Shown here one piece after another: positions 9,122 to 18,945 of a DNA stretch of 64,000 bases. The stretch spans positions 38,835-102,834 of the forward strand of contig JAFXXC010000077.1 of the NCBI GenBank assembly GCA_017542485.1, given 5' to 3'. A program made the translations under genes and the position numbers. Each line of letters starts with the position of its first letter. Positions within the stretch are counted from its first letter, which is position 1. The stretch is from Acholeplasmatales bacterium. GTDB taxonomy: Bacteria > Bacillota_I > Bacilli_A > Acholeplasmatales > Anaeroplasmataceae. The notes under the pieces are model-generated. The model did not search any database. It was not told where the DNA came from and was given only the letters and a program-made list of their open reading frames with translations.

Positions 9122-11083
9122 ATGTCATTTAAAATTAATTCAAAATATAAGCCAACAGGTGATCAGCCTAAGGCTATAGAAAATATAGTAAATAATTTTA
9201 ATAATGGTATCAAAAGACAAACACTTTTGGGAGCAACAGGTACAGGAAAGACATTTACAATGGCAAATGTTATTGAAAGGTTAAATAAGCCTACATTGGT
9301 GTTAGCACATAATAAAACACTTGCTGGACAATTATATAATGAATTAAAGGAATTGTTTCCAAATAACCATGTTGAGTATTTTATTTCATATTATGATTAT
9401 TATCAACCTGAGGCTTATGTTGTATCTAGTGATACTTATATTGAAAAGGATGCTCAAATTAATGATGAAATAGATGAATTAAGACATAGTGCAACAGCGG
9501 CTTTAATGGATTATGATGATGTTATAGTTGTTGCTTCAGTTTCTTGTATTTATGGTATTGGTGATCCTATAGATTATAAAGATTCTATGTTAAATATAAG
9601 AGTTGGTGAATCTTATAATAGAAAGAAGCTTATGCAAAGACTAGTTGAGATGCAATTTGAAAGAAATGATTTTGAATTTAAAAGAGGTTCTTTTAGATTA
9701 AGGGGAGATACATTAGATATTATTCCACCTTCTGAGCATGCAAAAGGAATAAGAATTGAATTTTTTGATGATGAAGTGGATAGAATAAAAACATTTGATG
9801 TTTTGACTGGAACAACATTAGAGGATGTAATGTTTGCTAATATATTCGCTGCTACTCACTTTGTTACTAATAAGGATAAACTTCAAGAGGCAATTAGAAG
9901 AATAAAAGAAGAATTAAAAGATAGAGTAAAGGAATTTAATGACGAAGGTAAACCATTAGAGGCTGAACGTATCGAGCAAAGAACAAAATATGATATTGAA
10001 ATGCTTGAACAAACAGGTTTTTGTTCAGGTGTTGAAAATTATTCAAGACATTTAGCATTAAGAAAAGAAGGCGAAACACCATCTGTATTAATTGATTTCT
10101 TTCCAAAGGATTTTTTGTTAATTGTTGATGAATCACATGTAACTATTCCACAAGTTGGTGGAATGTATAATGGTGATAGATCAAGAAAGATGAATTTGGT
10201 TAATTATGGTTTTAGACTACCAAGTGCCTTAGATAATAGACCTTTAAAATTTGATGAATTTGACAAAAAAATAAATCAAGCATTATTTGTGTCTGCAACA
10301 CCTGGAGACTTTGAAAAGAATTATCCTATAACAGAACAAATAATTAGACCAACAGGGCTATTAGATCCTATTATAGAAGTAAGAGAGACAAATGGTCAGG
10401 TTGATGATATTTATGCTGAAATTGTAAATCATTCTAAAATTGGAGAAAGAGTCTTAGTAACAACATTGACAATTAAAATGAGTGAGGAATTAACTGCATA
10501 TTTAAAAAAATTAGGTGTTAAGGTTGCATATTTACATTCAGAGATTAAAGCATTAGAGCGTATAGAGATTTTAAAAGATTTAAGATTAGGTAAATATGAT
10601 TGTCTAGTTGGTATTAATTTATTAAGAGAAGGTTTAGATTTACCTGAAGTATCTTTGGTATGTATTTTAGATGCAGATAAGCAAGGCTTCTTAAGAAGTG
10701 AAAGAAGCTTAATTCAAACAATAGGTAGAGCTGCACGAAATAAAAATGGTAAAGTAATATTATATGCAGATACATATTCTGATGCGATGAATTATGCAAT
10801 TAGAGAAACTAAACGTAGAAGAGATATTCAAAATCAATATAATATTGATCATAATATTACACCACAAACTATTATTAAAGAGATTCCTAAGTCTATTACA
10901 ATGAAAAAAGCAGATGATATTAGTGATACTAATAAGACATATCATAAGAATATGACTAAGGATGAGAAGGCTCAAAGAATATTAGAATTAGAAGAAGAAA
11001 TGAAGGCGTATGCTAAAGAATTAAATTTCGAAGCAGCTGCGATGATAAGAGATGCTATATTTGAGCTAAAGGCGTCAAAGTAG
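9122..11083 (+). CDS. uvrB: Excinuclease ABC subunit B
   Basis: DNA damage verification subunit of nucleotide excision repair; it receives DNA from UvrA and recruits UvrC. The 653 residues include Walker A GATGTGKT (37-44), the damage-probing beta-hairpin segment [14 protein letters not shown] near 88-101, the helicase motifs VDESH and IGRAARN, and a C-terminal UVR motif ([20 protein letters not shown]) that contacts UvrC. The start is the ATG after AAGGGGTGG. uvrA lies far away at 57 kb; uvrC is not in the window. Confidence 0.97.
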   Translation: MSFKINSKYKPTGDQPKAIENIVNNFNNGIKRQTLLGATGTGKTFTMANVIERLNKPTLVLAHNKTLAGQLYNELKELFPNNHVEYFISYYDYYQPEAYVVSSDTYIEKDAQINDEIDELRHSATAALMDYDDVIVVASVSCIYGIGDPIDYKDSMLNIRVGESYNRKKLMQRLVEMQFERNDFEFKRGSFRLRGDTLDIIPPSEHAKGIRIEFFDDEVDRIKTFDVLTGTTLEDVMFANIFAATHFVTNKDKLQEAIRRIKEELKDRVKEFNDEGKPLEAERIEQRTKYDIEMLEQTGFCSGVENYSRHLALRKEGETPSVLIDFFPKDFLLIVDESHVTIPQVGGMYNGDRSRKMNLVNYGFRLPSALDNRPLKFDEFDKKINQALFVSATPGDFEKNYPITEQIIRPTGLLDPIIEVRETNGQVDDIYAEIVNHSKIGERVLVTTLTIKMSEELTAYLKKLGVKVAYLHSEIKALERIEILKDLRLGKYDCLVGINLLREGLDLPEVSLVCILDADKQGFLRSERSLIQTIGRAARNKNGKVILYADTYSDAMNYAIRETKRRRDIQNQYNIDHNITPQTIIKEIPKSITMKKADDISDTNKTYHKNMTKDEKAQRILELEEEMKAYAKELNFEAAAMIRDAIFELKASK

Positions 11084-11091
11084 GTGATTTT

Positions 11092-12429
11092 ATGAAAGAA
11101 AAAGAAACATATAAAGTAACTATTGAAAGCTTTGATATAAATGGATATGGTGTATGCCATATAGATTCTAAAATTGTTTTTGTTATTGGGGCAGTAATAG
11201 ATGAAGAAGTAATAGTTGAAATAATAAATGTTCATAAAAAATATGCTTTTGCTAAATTAGTAAGGATATTAAAAGAATCACCATTAAGAGTAGAAGCTGA
11301 TTGCCCATATTATAAATATTGTGGTGGTTGTGATATGATGCATATTTCATATGAAGAAGAATGTAAAATAAAAGAATTTAGAGTCACACAAACCTTAAGA
11401 GGATTAGATTATAAATTATTACCAATTATTAAAGCTGATAATATTTATGGATATCGTAATAAGGTTATGGTGCCTTTTTGTAAGGATATAGATGATGATA
11501 TATTATATGGCTTTTATCAAAAGGATTCTCATGAAATAGTATCTATAGATAATTGTTTAATTAGTGATGAATTAACTAATAAAATATTGAATTATATATG
11601 TAAATATTTAAATATATTTCATATATCAATTTATGATGAAAAAAGCCATACAGGCTTATTTAAGGAAGTAATGGTTAGACATACTAAATTAAATGAATAT
11701 ATGGTTGTTTTAGTAACAACAGAATATTATGATTTTTCCAATTTAGTTAATTATTTAATAGAAGATTTTAAGGAAATAAAATCTATATATTTAAATATTA
11801 ATTCTAAGAAAACAAATGTTGTATTATCTAATGAATATAAATTGATATATGGTAATGAAACTATTATAGAAGATATTTTAGGATTGAAATTTAATGTATC
11901 TCCTGCATCATTTATGCAAGTAAATAATTCGCAATGTGAAAAGCTATATTCTAAAGCAATAAAGTTAGCAAATCTAGATAAAAATATGAATGTTATAGAT
12001 GCATATTGTGGTATGGGATCTATTACATTAAATATAGCTAAAAATGTTAATAAAGTATATGGTATTGAAATAGTTGAATCAGCTATAGAAAATGCCAATA
12101 ATAATAAGTTATTAAATAATATAAATAATGCAGAATTCATTCTAGGACCGTGTGAAGAAAAAATAAAAGAATTATCTAATATGACTAATATAGATGTTAT
12201 ATTCTTTGATCCTCCTAGAAAGGGTTGTGATATAGAATTCTTAAATACAGTTATTAGTATGAAAATCCCAAAAATAATTTATATATCTTGTAATGTAGCA
12301 ACATGTGCAAGAGATATAAAAATATTAGAAGAAAATGGATATAAATTAGAGACTGTTGTCCCAGTAGATTTATTTCCTAGAACATTACATGTGGAGACAG
12401 TCTGTTTACTAAATCGTAGAAACGACTAA
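11092..12429 (+). CDS. 23S rRNA (uracil-5-)-methyltransferase, RlmD/RlmCD family
   Basis: SAM-dependent enzyme forming 5-methyluridine in RNA, of the TrmA/RlmC/RlmD superfamily. The 445 residues show an N-terminal TRAM domain (1-60), the iron-sulfur cysteines C71, C77, C80 and probably C154, the SAM motif DAYCGMGSITLNIA (302-315), FDPPRKGCD (371-379), the catalytic ISCNVATCA (nucleophile Cys399) and the terminal HVETVCLL. The TRAM domain and cluster favour an rRNA target such as U1939/U747 rather than tRNA; which site cannot be told from sequence. AGGTGATTTTATG is its start. Confidence 0.92.
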   Translation: MKEKETYKVTIESFDINGYGVCHIDSKIVFVIGAVIDEEVIVEIINVHKKYAFAKLVRILKESPLRVEADCPYYKYCGGCDMMHISYEEECKIKEFRVTQTLRGLDYKLLPIIKADNIYGYRNKVMVPFCKDIDDDILYGFYQKDSHEIVSIDNCLISDELTNKILNYICKYLNIFHISIYDEKSHTGLFKEVMVRHTKLNEYMVVLVTTEYYDFSNLVNYLIEDFKEIKSIYLNINSKKTNVVLSNEYKLIYGNETIIEDILGLKFNVSPASFMQVNNSQCEKLYSKAIKLANLDKNMNVIDAYCGMGSITLNIAKNVNKVYGIEIVESAIENANNNKLLNNINNAEFILGPCEEKIKELSNMTNIDVIFFDPPRKGCDIEFLNTVISMKIPKIIYISCNVATCARDIKILEENGYKLETVVPVDLFPRTLHVETVCLLNRRND

Positions 12430-12484
12430 AAATAGCAAAAAATAGCTTAAAAATAGGTGATTTTAACCAAAATAAGTAACGAAG

Positions 12485-12508
12485 AGGATTAGAAAACTAA
12501 TCCTTTTT
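12485..12508 (+). terminator. Terminator after the uracil methyltransferase gene
   Basis: Perfect eight-pair stem AGGATTAG/CTAATCCT with an AAAA loop and a T-rich tail. Confidence 0.9.
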
Positions 12509-12520
12509 AATTTTTTCCTA

Positions 12521-12545
12521 AAATGTAAATATTTTATTTACATTT
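12521..12545. repeat. Perfect 10-bp inverted repeat, operator-like
   Basis: AAATGTAAAT, five bases, ATTTACATTT. The arms are exact and the loop AT-only; no T-tract follows, so it is a better candidate for protein binding than for termination. It lies 140 bases before the surface-protein gene. Confidence 0.6.
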
Positions 12546-12577
12546 CAATATTATCATTTCTATTACATTATTGCTTG

Positions 12578-12610
12578 TTTTTGTTGCACTTTTGTTGCGC
12601 TTTTTGTTGT
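12578..12610. repeat. Triple TTGTTG direct repeat upstream of the surface protein
   Basis: TTGTTG occurs at 12581, 12592 and 12604, that is, every 11-12 bases, in the context TTTTGTTGC(A/G)C. Spacing near one helical turn suggests cooperative protein binding. No convincing -35/-10 pair could be chosen next to it. Confidence 0.5.
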
Positions 12611-12683
12611 AAAATAAAAACAGAATAAACGATATAAATAAATAGAGTGTTATAAGTATATTATTATGAAAAGAGGGAATAAT

Positions 12684-15221
12684 ATGAAAAAGAAATTAGC
12701 GATTTTTGCTCTTATGATTATTGGATTATTAATCAGTTTTATGAGCGTTCAAAAAGGAAATGTTGTATATGCAGGAACTGAAGATAAACTGCTTACAACA
12801 ATTACACCAACTGGCGATACTACATATAATGAAACCATACCTGGTATTGTTACAGTTAAATTAGAAAACAGTAAATATGATTCGGATTTTGGTTGGAAAT
12901 GGGAGGCTGCTGATGGCTTTGTAAGAGTCGAAGGAAATAAAGGATTCGTAATAACCAAATGTATCTTCTCAGACACAATTGAGGGAATAGGGACTTTTAC
13001 CTATACATATACAGAGGGACCTTTTGAATCACGTTTTGTAAACGGACTATGTGTGGATAATTCTGATATGAATGCTATAACATCGATTGAAGTGTATGGT
13101 ACCGCTATTGAATATAGTGTTACTTTCGATGGAAACTCTACGGTTACAACTGAAGAAAATATGTCCTGGAGTAGCATCTGCACAACCGCTTTAAATGGCA
13201 AGATGTTTGGAGTTGTTGGGGACAACCCTATGGGTTATGACTTGGATTTCTACGGGACTCATTTTGATTATTTGTATCTATTCGACAAAAATAGCGCATT
13301 AGCGTCAGTTGATGCCTATGAGTTCTCTTACATCACTGGTTTCGAAATCACTTTTAATGGTAATTTGAAGTCATGGGACAAAAAGAATAATTCCCAAGTA
13401 ATTGAGAGCGGAAAAAAGTATGAAGTATCATTGACTCCTTCAGATGAGTTCTACTTCTATACGAATGACGACTACCAACTTCTCCCAATCACCTCTCTTA
13501 CTGTTTACTATATTGCTCCTGCAACTCCAGATACAAGTGCATTAAACGAAGCAATCTCTGATGCAGAAACATTCTATAGTAGTATTAAAGATAATACTGA
13601 TTATGTAAATATCGCAAACACTCTTAAAACTGCAATTGATGCTGCAAAAGCTGTTGCAACAAGTGATAATATAGATAAAGATGATATTGCTTTAGCTGTT
13701 ACCAATATTACAACTGCAACAACAAATGCTAAAAAAGCATACGATGATGCCAGAGCAATAAAAGTTTTAATTGAAAATCAATTTGGAAGTTATTCCGATA
13801 CTAGCGGTGTATATATTTATCTTGGAAATAAAACTGAAAATGTGGCATTTAAATTCGAAGTTGATATATCTGCTGATTCTAACATTTATGTAAATCATAA
13901 CCTAACTCCAAATAAGTTATATACGATTGATGATATGAACTTAGGAAAATGTAAAGCAATAATTGGAGAGACAGAATATAATTATAAATCTGCAAGTATT
14001 ATGTTGATTTCTGATGAAAATGGTTATATCAGTTATAGTGCTATGGTCGAACTTGAAAATAATGATTTATATAATTTGGTAGAAGCAGATCCAGTATCTG
14101 GAGAATGGGCCATTGAAAAATATGAAGAACATATTACACCAAATAATCAAGGTATATTTTCTTTAACTGATACTGAAACAAACTCTAAATTTGAAATTGT
14201 CATAAATGACTATGATTCAAATAAAACATCTTATGACTTATCTGAAATTTATGATGATTTTTCTTATTGTAAAATTGGAGCTAGAAGTTGGGATTATAAG
14301 ACTTTAACATTTACAAGAAATGTTGATGATGATGGATTAGTTCATGTTGTTGTCGCTGTTGTTACAGAACATGGAGACACATTAAGTTTAGTTTATAACC
14401 AACCTGATCCTGATTTAATTGCTGCTCAAGCTGTAATTGAAAAAATTGAAGCACTTCCAGAACTTAGCGAAATTACATTAGATGATAAAAACAGTGTTGA
14501 AACTACAAGAACAGCTTACGATGCTTTAACCGAAAAGCAAAAATTAAAAATAACAGCTGATACACTTAAAGTATTAACTGATGCCGAGGCTAAGATTGCT
14601 GCACTTGAAAAAGATGCTGCTGATACAAAAGCAGCCAATGCTGTAATTGAAAAAATTAACGCACTTCCTGAAGTTAGCAAAATTACATTAAATGATAAAA
14701 ACGCTGTTGAAACTGCAAGAACTTCATATAACACTTTAACTGCTGACCAAAAAGCAAAAGTATCTCAAGAAATACTTAAAAAATTGACTGATGCCGAGGC
14801 TAAGATTACTGCACTTGAAAAAGATGCTGCTGATACAAAAGCAGCCGAAGCTGTAAATGCAAAAATCAATGCTCTTCCTGAAACTAGTAGTGTAACTTTA
14901 AATGATGAAGAAACAATTAAAGCTGCAAGAGCAGCATATAATGCTTTAACTGCTGACCAAAAAGCAAAAGTTTCATCTGATACTGTTAATAAGCTTTCTA
15001 ATGCTGAAGCAAAATTAGCAGAATTACAATCACCAACTCCAGTAAAACAAGGTTTATCTGCTGGTGCTATTGTTGGTATAGTAATTGGTTCTATATTAGT
15101 TGTAACGATTATTGGTTGCTTAGTATTATTCATACTTAATAAGAAAGGTATAATAAATATCCCATTCTTAAATAAGAAAGAACAAAAAGTTGATGATTCT
15201 GATACTAATAAAGACAAATAA
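12684..15221 (+). CDS. Large membrane-anchored repeat surface protein
   Basis: Secreted protein of 845 residues kept in the membrane. It begins with a signal peptide (KKKLAIFALMIIGLLISF, cleavage probably after VVYA), starting at the ATG behind AGAGGGAAT rather than one 18 bases upstream. Then come a beta-rich N-terminal part (to about 275), a FIVAR-like three-helix segment (about 285-360), a second beta-rich domain (about 365-575), three helical repeats of 70 residues (about 580-785), one transmembrane helix (GAIVGIVIGSILVVTIIGCL) and a charged cytoplasmic tail. There is no LPXTG motif. The repeat type and FIVAR-like helices are common in Bacillota surface proteins and suggest a stalk carrying binding domains; the ligand is unknown. 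The N-terminal part has higher GC than its surroundings. Confidence 0.88.
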   Translation: MKKKLAIFALMIIGLLISFMSVQKGNVVYAGTEDKLLTTITPTGDTTYNETIPGIVTVKLENSKYDSDFGWKWEAADGFVRVEGNKGFVITKCIFSDTIEGIGTFTYTYTEGPFESRFVNGLCVDNSDMNAITSIEVYGTAIEYSVTFDGNSTVTTEENMSWSSICTTALNGKMFGVVGDNPMGYDLDFYGTHFDYLYLFDKNSALASVDAYEFSYITGFEITFNGNLKSWDKKNNSQVIESGKKYEVSLTPSDEFYFYTNDDYQLLPITSLTVYYIAPATPDTSALNEAISDAETFYSSIKDNTDYVNIANTLKTAIDAAKAVATSDNIDKDDIALAVTNITTATTNAKKAYDDARAIKVLIENQFGSYSDTSGVYIYLGNKTENVAFKFEVDISADSNIYVNHNLTPNKLYTIDDMNLGKCKAIIGETEYNYKSASIMLISDENGYISYSAMVELENNDLYNLVEADPVSGEWAIEKYEEHITPNNQGIFSLTDTETNSKFEIVINDYDSNKTSYDLSEIYDDFSYCKIGARSWDYKTLTFTRNVDDDGLVHVVVAVVTEHGDTLSLVYNQPDPDLIAAQAVIEKIEALPELSEITLDDKNSVETTRTAYDALTEKQKLKITADTLKVLTDAEAKIAALEKDAADTKAANAVIEKINALPEVSKITLNDKNAVETARTSYNTLTADQKAKVSQEILKKLTDAEAKITALEKDAADTKAAEAVNAKINALPETSSVTLNDEETIKAARAAYNALTADQKAKVSSDTVNKLSNAEAKLAELQSPTPVKQGLSAGAIVGIVIGSILVVTIIGCLVLFILNKKGIINIPFLNKKEQKVDDSDTNKDK
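14421..15030 (+). repeat. Three tandem 210-bp (70-residue) coding repeats
   Basis: Units begin at 14421, 14631 and 14841, exactly 210 bases apart, each encoding a pattern like V.EKI.ALPE...LND...V..AR.AY..LTADQKAKV....L.KL.DAEAKI. Stretches of DNA at the unit ends are nearly identical between copies 1 and 2, which points to recent duplication. Confidence 0.85.
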
Positions 15222-15245
15222 AAATAAAGATTTAAATAATTAAAT

Positions 15246-15287
15246 AAAACAGCTTCAGAGCAATGATTCTGAAGCTGTTTTACTTTT
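15246..15287 (+). terminator. Strong terminator after the surface protein gene
   Basis: Perfect 14-pair stem AAAACAGCTTCAGA/TCTGAAGCTGTTTT with an eight-base loop, followed by TACTTTTT. Confidence 0.92.
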
Positions 15288-15562
15288 TAAATGGCATCAG
15301 GAAGCTAATTATTTCCTAATTAATACTATATATTAAATTTTAAATAATTCTAAAAATATATAAATATTCAACAACAATTAATCATTAATATTACATGTAA
15401 TGCTGATTTATTTTGAGTATAACCATAAAATGGTACTGGTGAATATATATTTTAATAATAACACGATGCTATTAAAATAACATGTTACATAGGCTTTAAT
15501 ATGCTATTGAATTATGTTATCTCACATGTAGAAACGGTATGCTACCTTTCGTGGAAAAATTG
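15288..15562. other. AT-rich intergenic stretch with ACATGT palindromes
   Basis: No open frame or RNA recognised here. It holds three ACATGT cores (15393, 15480, 15524), the first inside the perfect palindrome TTACATGTAA, small hairpins ACCAT/ATGGT (15422-15434) and GGTA/TACC (near 15536-15545), and two copies of TGCTATT. These may be regulatory sites for the downstream nucleotidase gene, or decayed sequence. Confidence 0.4.
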
Positions 15563-15591
15563 TTGAAAAAATAAGTTGAGTAAGATATTAT
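15563..15591 (+). promoter_or_regulatory. Promoter of the 5'-nucleotidase gene
   Basis: TTGAAA, 17 bases, TATTAT, with an overlapping TATAAT at 15591-15596. The leader of about 105 bases can form an 11-pair hairpin (about 15617-15646, two G-U pairs) and a short ATCAA/TTGAT hairpin; no riboswitch class recognised. Confidence 0.55.
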
Positions 15592-15706
15592 ATAATATGA
15601 TTAAACTTAAGTTAATGATCTATGATTTAAAAGTTATAGGTCATATTTGGGGAAAATCAATAAAAAAATATGTTGATTAATATTTATAGAAAAGTAGGAA
15701 GAAAAA

Positions 15707-17473
15707 ATGAAAAAGGTATTATGTTTGATAATGGCATTGTTCTCATTGATGGTATTTGCATCATGTGGAAAAAATAATAATTCTCTAAAAATAGTATATA
15801 CAAATGATATTCACAGTTACATAGCCAATACAGTTAAAGATTCAGATGGAAATGAAGTTGATGGAATAAGATTAAATAATTTATCAGGATATATTAAAGA
15901 GTTAAAAAAAGAAAATAATGTTTTGGTGGTTGATGCTGGTGATCAAGTTCAAGGAGCGATTTATGGAGCTATTGATCAGGGCGTTGACATTATTAATATG
16001 ATGAATGCAGTTGGTTATGATTTGGCAACACCGGGTAATCATGATTTTGATTATGGTGTAGAAGCATTTAATGGTTTTGTTAAAGAAGCTAAGTTTCCTT
16101 ATATTTCATGTAATTTTAAAAAGGTAGAAGATGATAAAAATGTGTTAGACTCTACAAAGGTATTTGAAGTTGGCAATTTAAAAATAGGTTTTGTTGGAAT
16201 ATCAACTCCTGAAACTATCACCACATCTACACCAACATTTTTTCAAAATGGAAAAGGTGAGTTTATTTATAAATTTGCTGGAGAAAGTAAAAAGGAAGAT
16301 CTATATAATAGTGTTCAAAAGGCAATTGATGAAATAAAAAATAGTGTTGATTATGTTATAGCATTAGGGCACTTAGGAGTTGGTATTGATGAAGAGAAGC
16401 GAGGTATTAGAAGTATTGATGTAATAAATAATACTACTGGTATAGATGCGTTTATTGATGGTCATTCACATACATTAATGGAAAAGAAGATTGTAAAATC
16501 TAAGGATAATAAAGATGTAGTTTTAACTCAAACAGGAAGCTATTTAGCGGGTGTTGGGGTAATGGATATTTCAAAAGATGGTACCATTAATACTACAATT
16601 GTTAATTCTATTAAAGAAAAAGATGATACATTAAAAGTACTTGAGGATAATTTAATTAAAAAAGTAAATGATAAGCTTGGTCAAAAAATAGCTGTATTAG
16701 ATAAAAACTTGATTGTTAATAATCCAAATGTAAGTAACCAAAGAATAATACGTGCTAGAGAAACTAATTTAGGTGATATATCTTCAGATAGTGTTTATTG
16801 GTATCTAAATGAGTCCAAAGGCTTAGATTGCGATATAGCAATTACTAATGGTGGAGGCATTAGAACAAGTATTGAATCAGGCGATGTAACATATTTATCT
16901 TGTAAATCTGTTATGCCTTTTGGAAATCAGGTTTGTTTAATTAAGACAAAAGGGCAAAATATTAAAGATGCTATTGAAATGGGAGTAAGTGTTATAGGAG
17001 AATGGGATAAAGAATGGAATTGTCCTGCAGAAAATGGAGGATTTATTCATCCGGCTGGGTTAAAATATGACGTTGATTCAAGTATACCAAGTAGTGTAGA
17101 AGTAGATAATAATGGAATGTTTGTTTCAGTAAAAGGAGAATATAGAGTCAAGAATTTAATGATATATAACAAAAACACTAAACAATATGAATTATTAAAT
17201 GAAAATAAGGATTATTTAGTTGGTGGTATTAATTATTTATTAAGAAACTCTGGTAATGGATTATCTATGTTTAAGAATTCAGAATTAGTATTAGATTATA
17301 TAGATGAAGATTATACTGTATTTGCTAAATATTTAATGGCATTTGATAAAGATGATGATTATGCTCATATTATTAATCGAAATTCCCCATTAAAGAAATA
17401 TGCAAATTATTTATACGATTATGAGAACCCATATGGTTCAGGAAGAATTAATTTATTAAATATACAAAATTAA
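15707..17473 (+). CDS. Lipoprotein 5'-nucleotidase, UshA family
   Basis: Extracellular metallophosphatase that removes phosphate from nucleotides for scavenging nucleosides and phosphate. The 588 residues start with a lipoprotein signal (lipobox VFASC, lipidated Cys20). The metallophosphoesterase domain shows TNDIHSY (Asp34, His36), DAGDQVQG, PGNHDFDYG, ALGHLGVG and DGHSHT; the C-terminal nucleotidase domain has NLGDISSD and ITNGGGIRT. Length is typical. It is monocistronic and convergent with purF. The exact substrate (AMP, UDP-sugar, cyclic nucleotide) cannot be told from sequence. Confidence 0.94.
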   Translation: MKKVLCLIMALFSLMVFASCGKNNNSLKIVYTNDIHSYIANTVKDSDGNEVDGIRLNNLSGYIKELKKENNVLVVDAGDQVQGAIYGAIDQGVDIINMMNAVGYDLATPGNHDFDYGVEAFNGFVKEAKFPYISCNFKKVEDDKNVLDSTKVFEVGNLKIGFVGISTPETITTSTPTFFQNGKGEFIYKFAGESKKEDLYNSVQKAIDEIKNSVDYVIALGHLGVGIDEEKRGIRSIDVINNTTGIDAFIDGHSHTLMEKKIVKSKDNKDVVLTQTGSYLAGVGVMDISKDGTINTTIVNSIKEKDDTLKVLEDNLIKKVNDKLGQKIAVLDKNLIVNNPNVSNQRIIRARETNLGDISSDSVYWYLNESKGLDCDIAITNGGGIRTSIESGDVTYLSCKSVMPFGNQVCLIKTKGQNIKDAIEMGVSVIGEWDKEWNCPAENGGFIHPAGLKYDVDSSIPSSVEVDNNGMFVSVKGEYRVKNLMIYNKNTKQYELLNENKDYLVGGINYLLRNSGNGLSMFKNSELVLDYIDEDYTVFAKYLMAFDKDDDYAHIINRNSPLKKYANYLYDYENPYGSGRINLLNIQN

Positions 17474-17481
17474 TGATAAAT

Positions 17482-17507
17482 AAAAAAGACGCTTATGCGT
17501 CTTTTTT
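17482..17507. terminator. Bidirectional terminator between nucleotidase and purF
   Basis: Perfect 11-pair stem AAAAAAGACGC/GCGTCTTTTTT with a TTAT loop; works in both directions. The purF stop codon (17493-17495, minus) is in the loop and the last purF codons form one arm. Confidence 0.93.
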
Positions 17508-18935
17508 GATATTTTTAATAGTCATTGAATATTTAGAAATATTATTAATATTATTAGGGATTCTTATAGGATATTTACCTGTAAAACATCCATCACAATA
17601 TGTACAATATAAATCTTTAGCTAATTTGTGTATTCCATTTACTGATATAAATGCAAGAGAATCAGCACCAATGTGGTTGCATATTTCATCATTTGTTTTA
17701 TATTTACAAGCTATTAAATTTTCTTGTGAATCAATATCAGTTCCAAAATGACAAGGATATTTAAATGCAGGCGCTGTTATTCTTAAGTGAACTTCTTTAG
17801 CACCAGCATCTCGTAGGATTTTAACTATTCTTTGTGATGTTGTTCCTCTTACGATAGAATCATCAATTAATATTACCCTTTTATTTTTTATAGTTTCTTT
17901 TATAACATTTAATTTTATTTTTACTGCATTCTCTCTTTCTTCTTGAGAGGGAGCTATAAATGACCTACCGATATATTTATTTTTTATAAATCCAATTCCA
18001 TATGGAATATTAGATTCTAATGAATAACCTAAAGCTGCATCTATTCCTGAATCAGGAACACCTATTACAACATCGGCATCAATTGGAGATTCTTGTGCTA
18101 ATATTTTACCAGCATTTAATCTAGCTTCATGTACAGAAACACCCTCTATTATAGAATCTGGTCTTGCAAAGTATATGTACTCGAAAATACATAATGATTT
18201 TTTATGATGGCTTTCTGGCTTAATGCTTTTTATTCCTTCATTTGATATAACTACAATTTCACCTGGTAATATATCTCTTATAAATGTTGCACCAACCGCA
18301 TCTAAGGCACAAGTTTCTGATGCGACAACATATCCATTTGACTTTGTTTTACCTAATACAAGTGGTCTAAAGCCATATGGATCTCTAAAGGCAATAAGTT
18401 TAGTAGATGACAATGCTACACAAGAATAAGCTCCTTTAATTTTAGTCATAACTTTTTTTATAGCTGATTCTATTGAATCTGTTTTTATTCTTTCTTTAAC
18501 AATAGAATAACAAATTGATTCAGTATCAGATGTTCCATGAAATATTGCCCCATTTAATTCGAAAGATGCTCTTAAATCGTAAGCATTTGTCAAATTACCG
18601 TTATGTGCTAATGCTAAGTTTCCTTTATTATGCTGTATAACAATTGGTTGAATATTGTTAATATTATTTCCACCTGTAGTAGAATATCTTACATGACCTA
18701 TAGCCATATTACCAGTATTTATGTTTTTTAGATTTTCTTTATTGAAAACTTCATTTACTAAACCAATACCTTTAATGTAATCAATCACTCCATCATTACA
18801 TACTGCTATACCACAAGCCTCTTGACCTCTATGTTGTAATGCATATAGTCCATAATAGACAGAAGATGCAACTTTACATTTTTCTGGTTCAAAAATTCCG
18901 AATACTCCACATTCTTCATGAATAGTATTAAACAT
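17493..18935 (-). CDS. purF: Amidophosphoribosyltransferase PurF
   Basis: First committed enzyme of purine synthesis: glutamine plus PRPP gives phosphoribosylamine. The 480 residues have the N-terminal glutaminase domain with nucleophile Cys9 (EECGVFGIF, after a short propeptide), LYALQHRGQEACGI, and the phosphoribosyltransferase domain with the PRPP loop VILIDDSIVRGTTS and GVPDSG. Cysteines near the end (CTYCDGC) fit the iron-sulfur PurF type. It lies away from other purine genes and next to asnB, the last gene of the leftward glutamine cluster. Confidence 0.96.
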   Translation of the reverse strand: MFNTIHEECGVFGIFEPEKCKVASSVYYGLYALQHRGQEACGIAVCNDGVIDYIKGIGLVNEVFNKENLKNINTGNMAIGHVRYSTTGGNNINNIQPIVIQHNKGNLALAHNGNLTNAYDLRASFELNGAIFHGTSDTESICYSIVKERIKTDSIESAIKKVMTKIKGAYSCVALSSTKLIAFRDPYGFRPLVLGKTKSNGYVVASETCALDAVGATFIRDILPGEIVVISNEGIKSIKPESHHKKSLCIFEYIYFARPDSIIEGVSVHEARLNAGKILAQESPIDADVVIGVPDSGIDAALGYSLESNIPYGIGFIKNKYIGRSFIAPSQEERENAVKIKLNVIKETIKNKRVILIDDSIVRGTTSQRIVKILRDAGAKEVHLRITAPAFKYPCHFGTDIDSQENLIACKYKTNDEICNHIGADSLAFISVNGIHKLAKDLYCTYCDGCFTGKYPIRIPNNINNISKYSMTIKNIKKDA

Positions 18936-18945
18936 GGACTACCTC

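Noticed and set aside
11751..12140. 129-codon minus-strand frame inside the uracil methyltransferase gene
   Set aside because: Antisense shadow of a conserved gene without ribosome site or promoter.
12578..12610. CRISPR-like array
   Set aside because: The repeats are 6-11 bases, directly spaced, without spacers or cas genes.
14765..15217. 150-codon minus-strand frame opposite the surface protein repeats
   Set aside because: It mirrors the repetitive coding sequence, has no ribosome site, and its repeats follow from those of the plus strand.
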